A DNA stretch of 64,000 bases from Dryocola sp032051265 (GCA_032051265.1 DAMBYU010000005.1:335118-399117), one strand, 5' to 3'. Counted from the stretch's first letter, positions 1 to 7,765 are shown. Numbers and translations: made by a program. The notes: generated from the sequence alone by a model not told the origin.

Positions 1-863
1 CAGCCAAACACTTTAGCGTTGCCGTGCATAGCGAACCCACCTTCCGGGAACAACGTTTTCAGCGGCAGCGTGCTCTGGCTGAATTCCTGCAGGTGCTGCG
101 CCCAGTAGACCTGAATACCCCCTTCCACCGCCGCCGGGCCAAAGATAAACGGACCGTAGATAAAGTGATGCAGGCCGGTTGGGATGAGGATGCGCTCAAG
201 GAAGGTATAAACCCACACGCCCAGCGAACCGGCGCTGCGCAGGAATTCCTGTAAGGATTCAATGCCCATCTGCACCTTGGGCCAGCCAAACAGCGTGAGC
301 CAGGCACAGGGGATCATGGCGAAGAACGCGACAATCACCACAAACGAACTGCCCTGGAAGATGCCCAGAAATACCGGGAGTTGTTTTTCGAAATAGCGGT
401 TGTGAATGGCGGTGACAAACCCGGAGATAATGATTGCGCCGATGATGCTGGTATCAAGAGTCTTTATTCCGGCAATCATGGTTAAGCCGGTGCCAGCTAC
501 CGGATCGACGCTGAAATCGACACCGAAGTAATGGCCCCAGGTCATACCCATCGAATTGATAAAGTAGTTCCAGGTAAGGAAGCTAACCAGTACGGCTAAG
601 CAAGCCCGGCCCTGGGCCTGTTTAGCAAGGCCAATCGGCAAACCGACGGCAAAGATCAACGGCATGTTACGGAATACCGTCCAGCCGCCCTCTTCAATAA
701 TGTGGACAATTTGCGCAAATAAGTTATCGGGTGCGGTTAGCGCTTCACCGACAAACATCGGATTGCGCAGCATAATGGCGATGCCTACTACGATCCCGGC
801 AAACGGAAACAACAGCACCGGGGTAAACATTGCGCCACCAAAACGTTGTATTTGACTGAGCAT
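1..863 (-). CDS. glvC: Alpha-glucoside PTS permease EIIBC, 5' part (GlvC/AglA family)
   Basis: The first 287 codons of a phosphotransferase-system permease that would import and phosphorylate an alpha-glucoside such as maltose or its isomers; the rest lies beyond the left edge. I translated the minus strand from ATG 861-863, which follows a GAGGA ribosome site with 7-nt spacing. The protein opens with the EIIC hydrophobic segments and contains FAVGLPIGLAKQAQGRACL and GLHHFIYGPFIFGP, typical of the GlvC/AglA branch. The EIIB domain with its phosphorylated Cys is not in the window, so completeness cannot be judged. It diverges from a GntR/UTRA regulator, as glvC does from yidP in E. coli, which suggests local control. 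GlvC and Klebsiella-type AglA cannot be told apart from this half. Confidence 0.85.
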   Translation of the reverse strand, partial: MLSQIQRFGGAMFTPVLLFPFAGIVVGIAIMLRNPMFVGEALTAPDNLFAQIVHIIEEGGWTVFRNMPLIFAVGLPIGLAKQAQGRACLAVLVSFLTWNYFINSMGMTWGHYFGVDFSVDPVAGTGLTMIAGIKTLDTSIIGAIIISGFVTAIHNRYFEKQLPVFLGIFQGSSFVVIVAFFAMIPCAWLTLFGWPKVQMGIESLQEFLRSAGSLGVWVYTFLERILIPTGLHHFIYGPFIFGPAAVEGGIQVYWAQHLQEFSQSTLPLKTLFPEGGFAMHGNAKVFG

Positions 864-1160
864 TTTTAAATCCTCACGTAACAACCTGTAGGGGGAGTGA
901 CCTTCTTTTTCTCACGCTGGTCTGAGACTGAGAGTAGGGAGACGTGGACGACTTATCTTTGTCCGCCGTACCGATTCGTGATCGCTTTCATGGTTTTTGT
1001 TTGGGTTAAGTTGTCTACTTTTTAAGAGGAACATGTACAGCATTTTTCTGTCCCGTGTATCGGATTAGCGGTACTGTTAAATAATCATATAAAATCAATA
1101 CTTTAATATATGAAATAAAGGTTTATTAAGCGCAGCGCGAAGCCACTAAGAGGTCTACAG
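864..1160. promoter_or_regulatory. Divergent glvC/yidP control region
   Basis: A 297-bp AT-rich spacer must hold the promoters of both divergent genes. A weak CRP-like site (CGTGA-N6-TCATG, 977-992) is visible. I could not assign a convincing operator for the GntR-family regulator or firm -35/-10 pairs. Confidence 0.4.
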
Positions 1161-1874
1161 GTGATCTATAAATCTATCGCCGATCGTTTACGTATCCGGC
1201 TTAATTCTGCGGATTACAGTATTGGCAGCCCGCTGCCTGCGGAAATTCGTCTGGCAGAAGAGTTTGGCGTTTCGCGCATGACCATTCGCAAGGCGGTTGA
1301 TCTGCTGGTGAGCTGGGGGTTGGTGGTGCGCCGTCACGGCAGTGGAACCTATGTGGCAAAAAAAGATGTGCACCACGAAACCACTAATCTGACCGGTTTT
1401 GTCGAGATAATGCGCACCCAGGGGAAGGAGGTGGTGAGTGAGGTTCTGGAATTTGTGGTGATGCCCGCGCCACCGGCCATCGCCAGCCAGTTGCGCATTA
1501 ATATTGATGAACGGATCTACTACTCGCGCCGCGTGCGCGTGGTAGACGGCAAGCCGCTGATGGTGGAAGACAGCTATATGCCGGTGAAGTTATTCCGTAA
1601 TTTATCCGTGGCGCATCTTGAGGGCTCGAAATTCAGCTATATCGAGGATGAGTGCCATATTATTGTGTGCGGTAACTATGAAAGTCTGACGCCTGTGCTG
1701 GCCGACCGCAAGATGGCGAAACTATTGAATATCAACGAGCTGACGCCGATTCTGCGCATCACCTCCCTCTCCTACAGCGACAGCGGTGATTTCATAAATT
1801 ATTCGGTGATGTTCAGAAACGCCAGTGAATACCAGGTGGATTACCATTTGCGGCGCGAGCATGTAAAGGCTTAG
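1161..1874 (+). CDS. yidP: GntR/HutC-family regulator with UTRA ligand domain (YidP)
   Basis: A 237-residue transcription factor. Residues about 5-67 form the GntR winged helix-turn-helix (PLPAEIRLAEEFGVSRMTIR, then the GSGTYV wing). Residues about 85-230 form a UTRA effector domain, which in this family usually binds a sugar or sugar phosphate. The start is GTG 1161, with AAGAGG 7 nt upstream. It is transcribed away from the alpha-glucoside permease gene, so it most likely represses that operon and responds to its phosphorylated substrate. This is inferred from position and family, not from a recognised operator. Length and neighbours match E. coli yidP. Confidence 0.82.
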   Translation: MIYKSIADRLRIRLNSADYSIGSPLPAEIRLAEEFGVSRMTIRKAVDLLVSWGLVVRRHGSGTYVAKKDVHHETTNLTGFVEIMRTQGKEVVSEVLEFVVMPAPPAIASQLRINIDERIYYSRRVRVVDGKPLMVEDSYMPVKLFRNLSVAHLEGSKFSYIEDECHIIVCGNYESLTPVLADRKMAKLLNINELTPILRITSLSYSDSGDFINYSVMFRNASEYQVDYHLRREHVKA

Positions 1875-1886
1875 GAGATGGCGTTT

Positions 1887-2162
1887 TTACTCATCAGTTA
1901 GCATAATACCTAAACGTTTAGCCATTTCCCTGATTTTATAGATAATTGCATTGTTATCAAATAATCCTGTTGACGCTTTCAACACGGCCAAATCTTCATT
2001 CTTTACCCGACTACCAAAGAAAATATAGGCGTCGCTATCATCATGCTGGCGTGATTTCCACACGTAGCCGTCTACGTCTTTATTCTGATCGTATATCGCT
2101 TTTGCCCATTGCCGGGTCTGCGCGTAAACAAGCCGGTCGCTTAAGATGAATAATTCTCCTTT
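1887..2162 (-). pseudogene. C-terminal fragment of a RES-domain toxin gene
   Basis: An open frame of 91 codons directly follows the TGA of the antitoxin-like gene, in the same frame, and ends at TAA 1887-1889. It contains LVYAQTRQWAKAIYD, DVDGYVWKSRQ and DAYIFFGSRV, which resemble the C-terminal part of RES-family NAD-degrading toxins (TR-x-WA, DG-x-x-W-x-SR and FG-x-RV patterns). The N-terminal two thirds, including the conserved Arg and Tyr of the NAD pocket, are missing. A good ribosome site (AAAAGGAG) overlaps the antitoxin stop, but no start codon follows at a usable distance; CAT|C sits where ATG would be expected. This looks like a deletion from the toxin start codon inwards. The RES assignment rests on remembered family patterns. 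Confidence 0.55.
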
Positions 2163-2846
2163 TCATTCTTCTCCATTGCTCACTCTCCGTACCTCATATT
2201 CTGCGGCCTGAATAACATTTGCAGGGTGAGTGAGCAGCATCTCTTTTGGTGCTTTACCTGCTAACAGAGGGTTGGACGTGGCAAACCATTCCGCCAGCCC
2301 CCAGGAAGATTTATGGTTAGCAAAAGTATCCAGTATTACCTTCATAACGCGCAGAGGTCGGCAACTTTCATCTAATCCATAACGGGGATAGACATGGCCC
2401 GTGCCGCGTTTTATGACGGAAAATATTTTCCCGGCGGATTTCCATTTTGTTGGCTGTGCAGAAACGTTTTTAGTGGAGTAACCACCTAATGCAGCAATCT
2501 GGCTGGTGGTTAACCATCCTTCATCCGTCAGCTTATCCCTTTCATTCGCTAACGCTACTTCATCAATAACCGAAGTTTGAAAGGCGTGCTTCTTCATATC
2601 AGCATAGTTACGAGTAACCTGATACACAGCACCCGGTTCCTGACACCCTTCCGCATCGTGGCCTGTGCTCTGGTTTTCATTTTTAAAAAACGCATGGCGG
2701 TAGAGTTCTAAAAAGGTTTCAAAACCGTCATCAGACTCAATTGAGTTCTGCTGCTTTTTTAACTCTTCAGCAGCCTGAAGCAAATTCATAAGCTGGGCCT
2801 GGATATCGTCTAAGTCAGGCGCTTCGCCACGTAAAACTAATTGCAT
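2163..2846 (-). CDS. MbcA/ParS/Xre-type antitoxin-like protein
   Basis: A 227-residue cytoplasmic protein starting at ATG 2844-2846, with AAAGG 7 nt upstream; a GTG five codons earlier has no ribosome site. Residues about 5-45 are helical. The centre (LTTSQIAALGGYSTKNVSA) looks like a DNA-binding helix-turn-helix. The C-terminus (AEWFATSNPLLAGKAPKEML, then an alanine-rich helix) matches the toxin-binding domain of MbcA/ParS/Xre antitoxins (W-x-N-P-x-L-x-G-x-x-P-x-x-L-L). Such antitoxins neutralise RES toxins encoded just downstream, and here a RES fragment follows directly. The gene appears intact while its partner is broken. It sits between yidP and yidE, where E. coli K-12 has no such gene, so it is probably an accessory insertion. 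Family call is moderate. Confidence 0.55.
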   Translation of the reverse strand: MQLVLRGEAPDLDDIQAQLMNLLQAAEELKKQQNSIESDDGFETFLELYRHAFFKNENQSTGHDAEGCQEPGAVYQVTRNYADMKKHAFQTSVIDEVALANERDKLTDEGWLTTSQIAALGGYSTKNVSAQPTKWKSAGKIFSVIKRGTGHVYPRYGLDESCRPLRVMKVILDTFANHKSSWGLAEWFATSNPLLAGKAPKEMLLTHPANVIQAAEYEVRRVSNGEE

Positions 2847-2928
2847 GGTGATGCCTTTCACTTTCTCAATTCTGCCGGTAAATTTATCCAGCGGATTGGG
2901 TAAAAGCAGGTGTCGCTCAGAGGAGTCA

Positions 2929-2946
2929 GGGAAGAGAAGTCTTCCC
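2929..2946. repeat. Short hairpin GGGAAGA/TCTTCCC, copy 1
   Basis: A perfect 7-bp stem (8 bp with the flanking A-T pair) closed by a GAAG loop. Nearly the same hairpin occurs again at 3088-3109, so the two bracket the 79-bp stem-loop element between yidE and the antitoxin-like gene. Confidence 0.6.
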
Positions 2947-2950
2947 TCAG

Positions 2951-3029
2951 ATTGCTGACAAAGGAGGAAAAAGCGTGGTTTTTCCTCCTTTATGGTTATC
3001 AGCCGAAAATCAATGAATTGATTTTCCTT
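2951..3029 (+). repeat. 79-bp double stem-loop element, copy A
   Basis: Two adjacent inverted repeats: a 12-bp perfect stem (2961-2972 with 2979-2990, 6-nt loop) and a 10-bp stem (3005-3014 with 3017-3026). The reverse complement of 7877-7955 aligns without gaps over the full 79 bp, at roughly 85 percent identity. One stem difference is compensated on the other arm (GGAGG/CCTCC here, GAAGG/CCTTC there). It does not match the REP, ERIC or BIME consensus I know. Confidence 0.7.
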
Positions 3030-3087
3030 ATTTTTTAAATGACGGCACCCTTTAGTTTTGTGACCCCGGGAGGGTTGTCATCAGTTT

Positions 3088-3109
3088 CAGGGAAGAGAGT
3101 TCTTCCCTG
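3088..3109. repeat. Short hairpin CAGGGAAGA/TCTTCCCTG, copy 2
   Basis: A perfect 9-bp stem with a GAGT loop, 8 bp beyond the yidE stop codon. It shares its core with the hairpin at 2929-2946. It lacks a U tract on the yidE-sense strand, so it is not a standard intrinsic terminator. Confidence 0.6.
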
Positions 3110-3117
3110 TTAATGGG

Positions 3118-4779
3118 CTACATCACTCCCCAGAAAATCACCGCCAGCAGCTGCGGCGTGATAATGCGCAGGAACATCACCAGCGGGTAAACGGTAGCGT
3201 AGGAGAGCGCCGCGGCGCCGCTTGTGGCATGTAAACCGTTGGCGAAGGCCAGCGCTGGGGGATCGGTCATCGAACCTGCCAGCATGCCGCACAGCGTCAG
3301 ATAGTTCATCCTGGCGAATATCCGCGCCAGCAGGCCGGTGGTGATAAGCGGGATGGCGGTGATAAGAATGCCGTAGCCAATCCAGCTCACGCCGTCACCG
3401 TGCAGCAGCGTGCCGATAAAATCTCCGCCGGATTTAAGACCGACGACCGCCAGGAACAGCACGATGCCCAACTCGCGCAAAGCAAGGTTCGCGCTGGGCG
3501 GCATAAACCAGTACAGCTTGCCGATGCTGCCGATACGCCCGAGGATAATCGCCATAATCAGCGGTCCGCCCGCCAACCCCAGCCGCAGCGCCACCGGGAA
3601 ACCCGGAATAAACACCGGAATCGACCCCAGCAGCACGCCCAGCCCGATGCCGATAAATACCGGCAGCATCTGTACCTGCTGGAGTTTTTGCTGCGCGTTC
3701 CCCACTTCATTGGCAACGGCTTCAATCGACTCCGGGCGGCCTACCAGGTTGAGAATATCGCCAAATTGCAGGCTGGCGTTGCTGCTTGCCACCAGCTCTA
3801 TCCCGGCCCGGTTAAGGCGCGAAATAACCACGTCATATTTTTGCTTCAGATGCAGGTCGCGAATTTTTTTGCCGAGTACTTTTTCGTTCGTCACCACCAC
3901 GCGTTCGACGCGTAAATCGGTGCCGCGCGTAGAAAGCGACGTATCGACCTGCTGGCCTATCACCAGCAGCGCTTTATGGAGCTCCTGTTCCATGCCGACA
4001 AGATGCAGCAGGTCGCCGGTCTGGATAGTCGTGCCCGGCGAAGGCACCATCAGCAGTTCACCGCGTTTCAGGCGTGAGCAGATGATTTCGTCGCTGTTGA
4101 GGATCGGCACATCCTGAATTGGCAAACCGTGCAGATTCGGGTTCGCCACGCAGATATTTATCGTGTGCAACTGGGTATGGCTATGCCCGTTGCTGACATC
4201 AAACTGCCGCGCTTCATGGTCGACGTTGATGCGAAAAGCCATGCGCACAAGCCACATGCTGAGCAGAATGCCGCAGATGCCAAACGGATAGGCCATCGCA
4301 TAGCTCATGCCCATCTGATTGACGAGATCCACAGGCGTGCCCAGATCGGTGAGGATTTGCTGGCCCGCGCCCAGCGCGGGCGTGTTAGTGACGGCGCCTG
4401 AGAAAATCCCCAGCACCACCGGTAGCGGCACATCGAAAATTTTGTAGATAAGCGCGGTTACCGCCGCGCCAGTTGCCACAATCAGAATGGCGAACAGGTT
4501 AAGGCGCAGCCCGGACACGCGCAGAGAAGAGAAGAACCCCGGCCCCACCTGAATGCCGATGGTATAGACGAAGAGAATCAGGCCAAATTCCTGAATAAAA
4601 TGCAGCATATCGCCGTTCAGACTAATGCCAGCCTGGTTCACGAAGTGGCCAACGATAATGCCGCCGAAAAGTACGCCTCCAATGCCAAAACCAACGCCGC
4701 GGATTTTGATATTGCCAATCCATAAGCCTATGACCGCCACCAGCGCAAGCATGCTGACGGTTAACGCTATTCCACTCAT
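3118..4779 (-). CDS. yidE: YidE, putative AspT/YidE/YbjL-family transporter
   Basis: A 553-residue inner-membrane protein, the same length as E. coli YidE. Its layout is an N-terminal block of about five membrane segments, two central regulatory RCK_C/TrkA_C domains (around residues 190-270 and 280-370), and a second block of about five membrane segments. This duplicated arrangement is typical of the aspartate:alanine exchanger family. The substrate is unknown. The start ATG 4779 follows AAGGA with 7-nt spacing. The gene lies upstream of the accessory antitoxin patch and downstream of ibpB, whose transcript is stopped by a terminator at 4857-4885, so yidE probably has its own promoter. Confidence 0.92.
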   Translation of the reverse strand: MSGIALTVSMLALVAVIGLWIGNIKIRGVGFGIGGVLFGGIIVGHFVNQAGISLNGDMLHFIQEFGLILFVYTIGIQVGPGFFSSLRVSGLRLNLFAILIVATGAAVTALIYKIFDVPLPVVLGIFSGAVTNTPALGAGQQILTDLGTPVDLVNQMGMSYAMAYPFGICGILLSMWLVRMAFRINVDHEARQFDVSNGHSHTQLHTINICVANPNLHGLPIQDVPILNSDEIICSRLKRGELLMVPSPGTTIQTGDLLHLVGMEQELHKALLVIGQQVDTSLSTRGTDLRVERVVVTNEKVLGKKIRDLHLKQKYDVVISRLNRAGIELVASSNASLQFGDILNLVGRPESIEAVANEVGNAQQKLQQVQMLPVFIGIGLGVLLGSIPVFIPGFPVALRLGLAGGPLIMAIILGRIGSIGKLYWFMPPSANLALRELGIVLFLAVVGLKSGGDFIGTLLHGDGVSWIGYGILITAIPLITTGLLARIFARMNYLTLCGMLAGSMTDPPALAFANGLHATSGAAALSYATVYPLVMFLRIITPQLLAVIFWGVM

Positions 4780-4856
4780 GATTCTTTCCTTGTGAATAAC
4801 ATTATTATTTACAGGGATTCTCTCAGAGCGGCAGAGCGCTTAATGGGGTGCAGAGC

Positions 4857-4885
4857 ACAAAAAAGCCCCCATTTTTGGGGGCTTA
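4857..4885 (-). terminator. Rho-independent terminator of ibpAB
   Basis: On the minus strand, AAGCCCCC pairs with GGGGGCTT around a short A-rich loop, followed by a run of T. It lies 16 bp after the ibpB stop codon. Confidence 0.9.
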
Positions 4886-4900
4886 AGGAAGGAAGTAGAC

Positions 4901-5332
4901 TTAACCTTCTAACGCAGGGCGTTCCGCGTTAATCGCGATACGCTGCGGCGCTATCTCTTCCGGGATTTCGCGCACCAGATCAATGTGCAGCAGCCCGTTG
5001 GTGAAGCTCGCGCCGGAAACATGCATATGCTCGGCCAGCGTGAAGCTCAGGCTGAATGGCTGAATGGTCAGCCCCTGATGAAGCCAGTTAATCTCTTTCT
5101 CTGGCTTCACCGGCGTGCCTTTAACGTTCAGCCGTGTGCCTTCCAGTTCAATAGCCAGGTCTTCCTGACGGAAACCGGCCAGCGCAAGGGTGATGCGGTA
5201 ATGATTGTCATCGCCTTTTTCAATGTTATAAGGCGGGAAGCTCTGGCTTTCGTTGGCGGTTTGCAGGGCGCTGGCCAGTTTGTCAAAACCAATCCATTGA
5301 CGCAGCAGAGGTGATACATCGTAATTACGCAT
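4901..5332 (-). CDS. ibpB: Small heat-shock protein IbpB
   Basis: A 143-residue alpha-crystallin-type chaperone that, with IbpA, coats aggregating proteins and hands them to DnaK/ClpB for refolding. The start MRNYDVSPLLRQWIGFDKLA matches E. coli IbpB; the open frame runs 18 codons further upstream, but AAGGAG lies just before ATG 5332, and E. coli IbpB is 142 residues. The alpha-crystallin core spans about residues 35-125, followed by the I-x-I tail motif (IAI) that docks into neighbouring subunits. It is second in the ibpAB operon, under sigma-32 control from the promoter before ibpA, with its own leader hairpin at 5340-5357. Confidence 0.95.
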   Translation of the reverse strand: MRNYDVSPLLRQWIGFDKLASALQTANESQSFPPYNIEKGDDNHYRITLALAGFRQEDLAIELEGTRLNVKGTPVKPEKEINWLHQGLTIQPFSLSFTLAEHMHVSGASFTNGLLHIDLVREIPEEIAPQRIAINAERPALEG

Positions 5333-5339
5333 AAGTTTT

Positions 5340-5357
5340 CTCCTTCGTTGAAGCGAG
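5340..5357 (-). promoter_or_regulatory. ROSE-like RNA thermometer hairpin of ibpB
   Basis: In the ibpB leader RNA, CUCGCUUCAACGAAGGAG folds into CUC-CUUC paired with GAAG-GAG, leaving one bulged G opposite the Shine-Dalgarno GGAG. This is the key feature of ROSE/anti-SD thermometers, and E. coli ibpB is reported to have one. The fold here is by hand. Confidence 0.65.
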
Positions 5358-5442
5358 TTAATACCTGGCAATATGCGAATTGCCATTAGCTCCCTGTCGG
5401 CGAGCCGGATGTCAGGGGCCGCGGTGGACGGCCCGAAGATAA

Positions 5443-5856
5443 TTAATTTATTTCGATACGACGTGGTTTCATCGACTCGGGGATAACACGCTCGAGATCG
5501 ATATAAAGCAGGCCATTTACCAGATTGGCGCCACGAATGTGGATATTTTCAGCCAGCTGGAATTTGCGTTCGAAATTCCGCTCGGCAATGCCCTGATAAA
5601 GGTAAGTGCGTTCTGGCTGTTCATCCGCGTGGGCACCTTTTACCACCAGCAAATTATCCTGAGCGGTAATGTCCAGTTCGCTTTGGGCAAAACCCGCCAC
5701 GGCAATCGCAATGCGATAGTTATTTTCGTCGACCAGTTCAACGTTATACGGAGGATAGCCGCCGTTGCTTTGGCTTTGATTATTTTCAAGCAGGTTGAAC
5801 AGGCGATCGAAACCAATGGCTGAACGATAAAGCGGGGTTAAATCGAAATTACGCAT
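5443..5856 (-). CDS. ibpA: Small heat-shock protein IbpA
   Basis: A 137-residue alpha-crystallin chaperone, identical in length to E. coli IbpA, beginning MRNFDLTPLYRSAIGFDRLF. IbpA binds unfolding proteins and recruits IbpB; in E. coli it also helps repress translation of its own message. The core domain (about 35-125) contains the PPYNVE entry and VNGLLYIDLERVIPE; the C-terminus keeps the I-E-I anchoring motif. It is first in the ibpAB operon, behind a sigma-32 promoter (5961-5988) and a leader of about 97 nt that ends in a ROSE-like hairpin covering the ribosome site. Confidence 0.96.
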   Translation of the reverse strand: MRNFDLTPLYRSAIGFDRLFNLLENNQSQSNGGYPPYNVELVDENNYRIAIAVAGFAQSELDITAQDNLLVVKGAHADEQPERTYLYQGIAERNFERKFQLAENIHIRGANLVNGLLYIDLERVIPESMKPRRIEIN

Positions 5857-5865
5857 AAATAAAAA

Positions 5866-5882
5866 CTCCTGAAATCAGCGAG
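5866..5882 (-). promoter_or_regulatory. ROSE-like RNA thermometer hairpin of ibpA
   Basis: In the leader RNA, CUCGCUGAUUUCAGGAG pairs CUC and CUG with CAG and GAG around an AUUU loop, leaving one bulged G opposite the AGGAG ribosome site. A second hairpin (GCCU...AGGC) lies upstream in the leader. This matches the ROSE element known for E. coli ibpA. Confidence 0.75.
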
Positions 5883-5960
5883 GATTATATTAGCCTTCCA
5901 TCATGGACAGGCCGGGATGACAGAGCACCCTTCCGGCGTACTCTTATGGTCACGTTCTTA

Positions 5961-5988
5961 AAATGGAGCCGAAGCTACCTTTTTCAAG
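5961..5988 (-). promoter_or_regulatory. Sigma-32 heat-shock promoter of ibpAB
   Basis: On the minus strand, CTTGAAA (5982-5988) is followed after 13 bp by CTCCATTT (5961-5968), close to the sigma-32 consensus CTTGAAA / CCCCATNT. The expected start is near 5953. Confidence 0.8.
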
Positions 5989-6164
5989 GCGAACCAAAGG
6001 AAATTTTTTGCGGCTTTGGTGGTCAGTACATAGACTGAAAAAGGAAGTAAATCGGAGTTATCTGCGACAGCCGCCACAGAGCGGTGAGTTCAAAATATTT
6101 TTTCTCTGCACCAGTGCTATAACCACCGTGCAGCCTGGCCCAAAGAGGGTCGTTTAAACTGAAC
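5989..6164. other. Spacer between ibpA promoter and yidQ
   Basis: A non-coding stretch that must contain the yidQ promoter. I see no clear -35/-10 pair, repeat or RNA gene in it. Confidence 0.4.
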
Positions 6165-6494
6165 ATGGCCGTGATGATGAAAAGCTATCTTCCAAAAATG
6201 ATTTTGAGCAGTGGATTGCTTGTAATAAGTGGTTGTTCAAGCGTAATGACCCATACCGGCGGACAAGAGGGTTACTATCCGGGTACTCGCGCCAGCTATA
6301 AAATGCTGGCCGACAGTGAGACCAGCTGGGGGTATAAGCCCTTCGTGGCGCTTGATATGCCTTTCACGGCGGTAATGGATACCGTGCTGTTACCCTGGGA
6401 TATGTTGCGCACCGATAAATCAGTCAAATCCCGGGTAGAAGCCAGCGAGAGCAAAAATTTGGCTATCAATTCCGTCATCCCGCCAGCCCACTGA
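6165..6494 (+). CDS. yidQ: YidQ, DUF1375 family lipoprotein
   Basis: A 109-residue predicted lipoprotein. A hydrophobic signal peptide ends in a lipobox (I-S-G-C, Cys24), after which the mature protein carries YYPGTRASY and FVALDMPFTAVMDTVLLPWD, patterns shared by E. coli YidQ and YceK. Its function is unknown. ATG codons at 6165, 6174 and 6177 are all possible starts, and none has a clear ribosome site; any of them keeps a full signal peptide. The stop codon directly abuts the stop codon of the convergent yidR. Confidence 0.85.
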   Translation: MAVMMKSYLPKMILSSGLLVISGCSSVMTHTGGQEGYYPGTRASYKMLADSETSWGYKPFVALDMPFTAVMDTVLLPWDMLRTDKSVKSRVEASESKNLAINSVIPPAH

Positions 6495-7763
6495 TCAACA
6501 GCCCGTCTGCGTGATAAAAATCTGCCGGAAACCACTCACATCCTGCATCCATGCGATACTTTTTCCATCAGGGGAAAAGACTATCGCATCAGCAGAAGGC
6601 GCGTCAGGGCACGGTTGCGTGAGTGGAATGATTTCCCCGCTTTGCGCATCGCACAACACCACCTGATTCCCGAGGACAAAGCCCAGAAACTTTCCGCATG
6701 GATGCCAGTTAAAGGCAGACTGAATGTCCGTTTCCACCTGGGTTAGCTGTTGTGGTTCGCCGCCGTCTGGCGAAGTCAGCCACATCTGCACCACGCCGTT
6801 TTCATCTTTCATCAGGAAAGCCAGTTTGCTGCCGTCGGGATTGCTGCGCACCCAGTGTCGCGGCTGGCTGACCAGCCCCGGAAAACGGCGCTGATGCGTA
6901 AACGTCAGGCGTCGTTGCCGTACGCAGGCAGGCGGCGCCGGAGGCGTGGTTTCCGTGCCTTCCAGCGGTTCAGCCCCTGCCGTACGCCAGGCCGTTTCGT
7001 CATCCGGTAGATCGACAATAAACAGCTCCGGTACTTTTTCACCGCTTGCAGAAAGCGTATCGCCGATAAAGGCCAGCGCCCAGCGTTGCTGGCTGCCATC
7101 CGGCTTGCGGTAGCCTTTATCGCCAACCCAGCCTTCTTCACAGGCACGGTTGATCTCGTCGCTGCCCGGCTGAGGCGAGGCCGTTGTCCGGCTGACCAGC
7201 ACGCAATAATGGCTGCCGTCGTATTCACGCGGATGCTGCTTAGCGATATTTACCGGGCCATATGGCAGCGCCACGCCCACGTTGCGTAAATCCTGCGCCG
7301 CATCGTATTCATGCATGACATGATCGTTGTAGGTAAAGCTCAGGCGCGTTCCGTCCGGGCTCCAGACGTGCACGTGGCTGCCGCCGCGCAAAGCTCCTGG
7401 AGTAAATGGCGCGGTGATGTCCATCGCATCCAGATTGTTTGCCGCTCCGCTTTCCACCACCACGCCGCGGCGATGGTGAAAGTCGTATTGCCAGCTTTCG
7501 TCCGGGTTTTCCGGGCCGTGAATAAAAACATAGCGCTCGGGGGAAACAGGATTCACCGTGACCACGCCAACGTGCGCGCCTTCTGGCGCCTGATAAACCA
7601 CTTCGAACTGGCCGGTCTGAACGTTGACTCGTTCGATAGTTTTACCGGTAAAGGAAGCGCCGGAAGGGCGGACGTCAAAGGCGATCCACTGGCTGTCGGG
7701 CGTCCAGATGTTGATATTGGTGAGCTGGTGATTGCGCGGTGCGAAAGTGAGTTGTTTAGACAC
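6495..7763 (-). CDS. yidR: YidR, DUF3748 beta-propeller-like protein
   Basis: A 422-residue soluble protein related to E. coli YidR (415 residues), function unknown. Repeated S-P-D-G blade motifs (WSPDGTRLSF, NPDGSKLAFL, SPDGGEPQQL, SPDGKSIAWM) suggest a TolB/WD40-like beta-propeller. No signal peptide is seen. The start GTG 7761-7763 opens MSKQLTFAPRNHQLTN, as in E. coli. Its apparent ribosome site AGGG lies inside the 3' arm of a 15-16 bp hairpin ending two bases before the start codon, so translation may be limited. It is downstream of dgoT in the same direction, but a 194-bp gap with a repeat element separates them. Confidence 0.88.
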   Translation of the reverse strand: MSKQLTFAPRNHQLTNINIWTPDSQWIAFDVRPSGASFTGKTIERVNVQTGQFEVVYQAPEGAHVGVVTVNPVSPERYVFIHGPENPDESWQYDFHHRRGVVVESGAANNLDAMDITAPFTPGALRGGSHVHVWSPDGTRLSFTYNDHVMHEYDAAQDLRNVGVALPYGPVNIAKQHPREYDGSHYCVLVSRTTASPQPGSDEINRACEEGWVGDKGYRKPDGSQQRWALAFIGDTLSASGEKVPELFIVDLPDDETAWRTAGAEPLEGTETTPPAPPACVRQRRLTFTHQRRFPGLVSQPRHWVRSNPDGSKLAFLMKDENGVVQMWLTSPDGGEPQQLTQVETDIQSAFNWHPCGKFLGFVLGNQVVLCDAQSGEIIPLTQPCPDAPSADAIVFSPDGKSIAWMQDVSGFRQIFITQTGC

Positions 7764-7765
7764 GA

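Noticed and set aside
977..992. CRP site between glvC and yidP
   Set aside because: Only 7 of 10 core positions fit and no promoter could be placed relative to it, so it is noted but not called as a separate feature.
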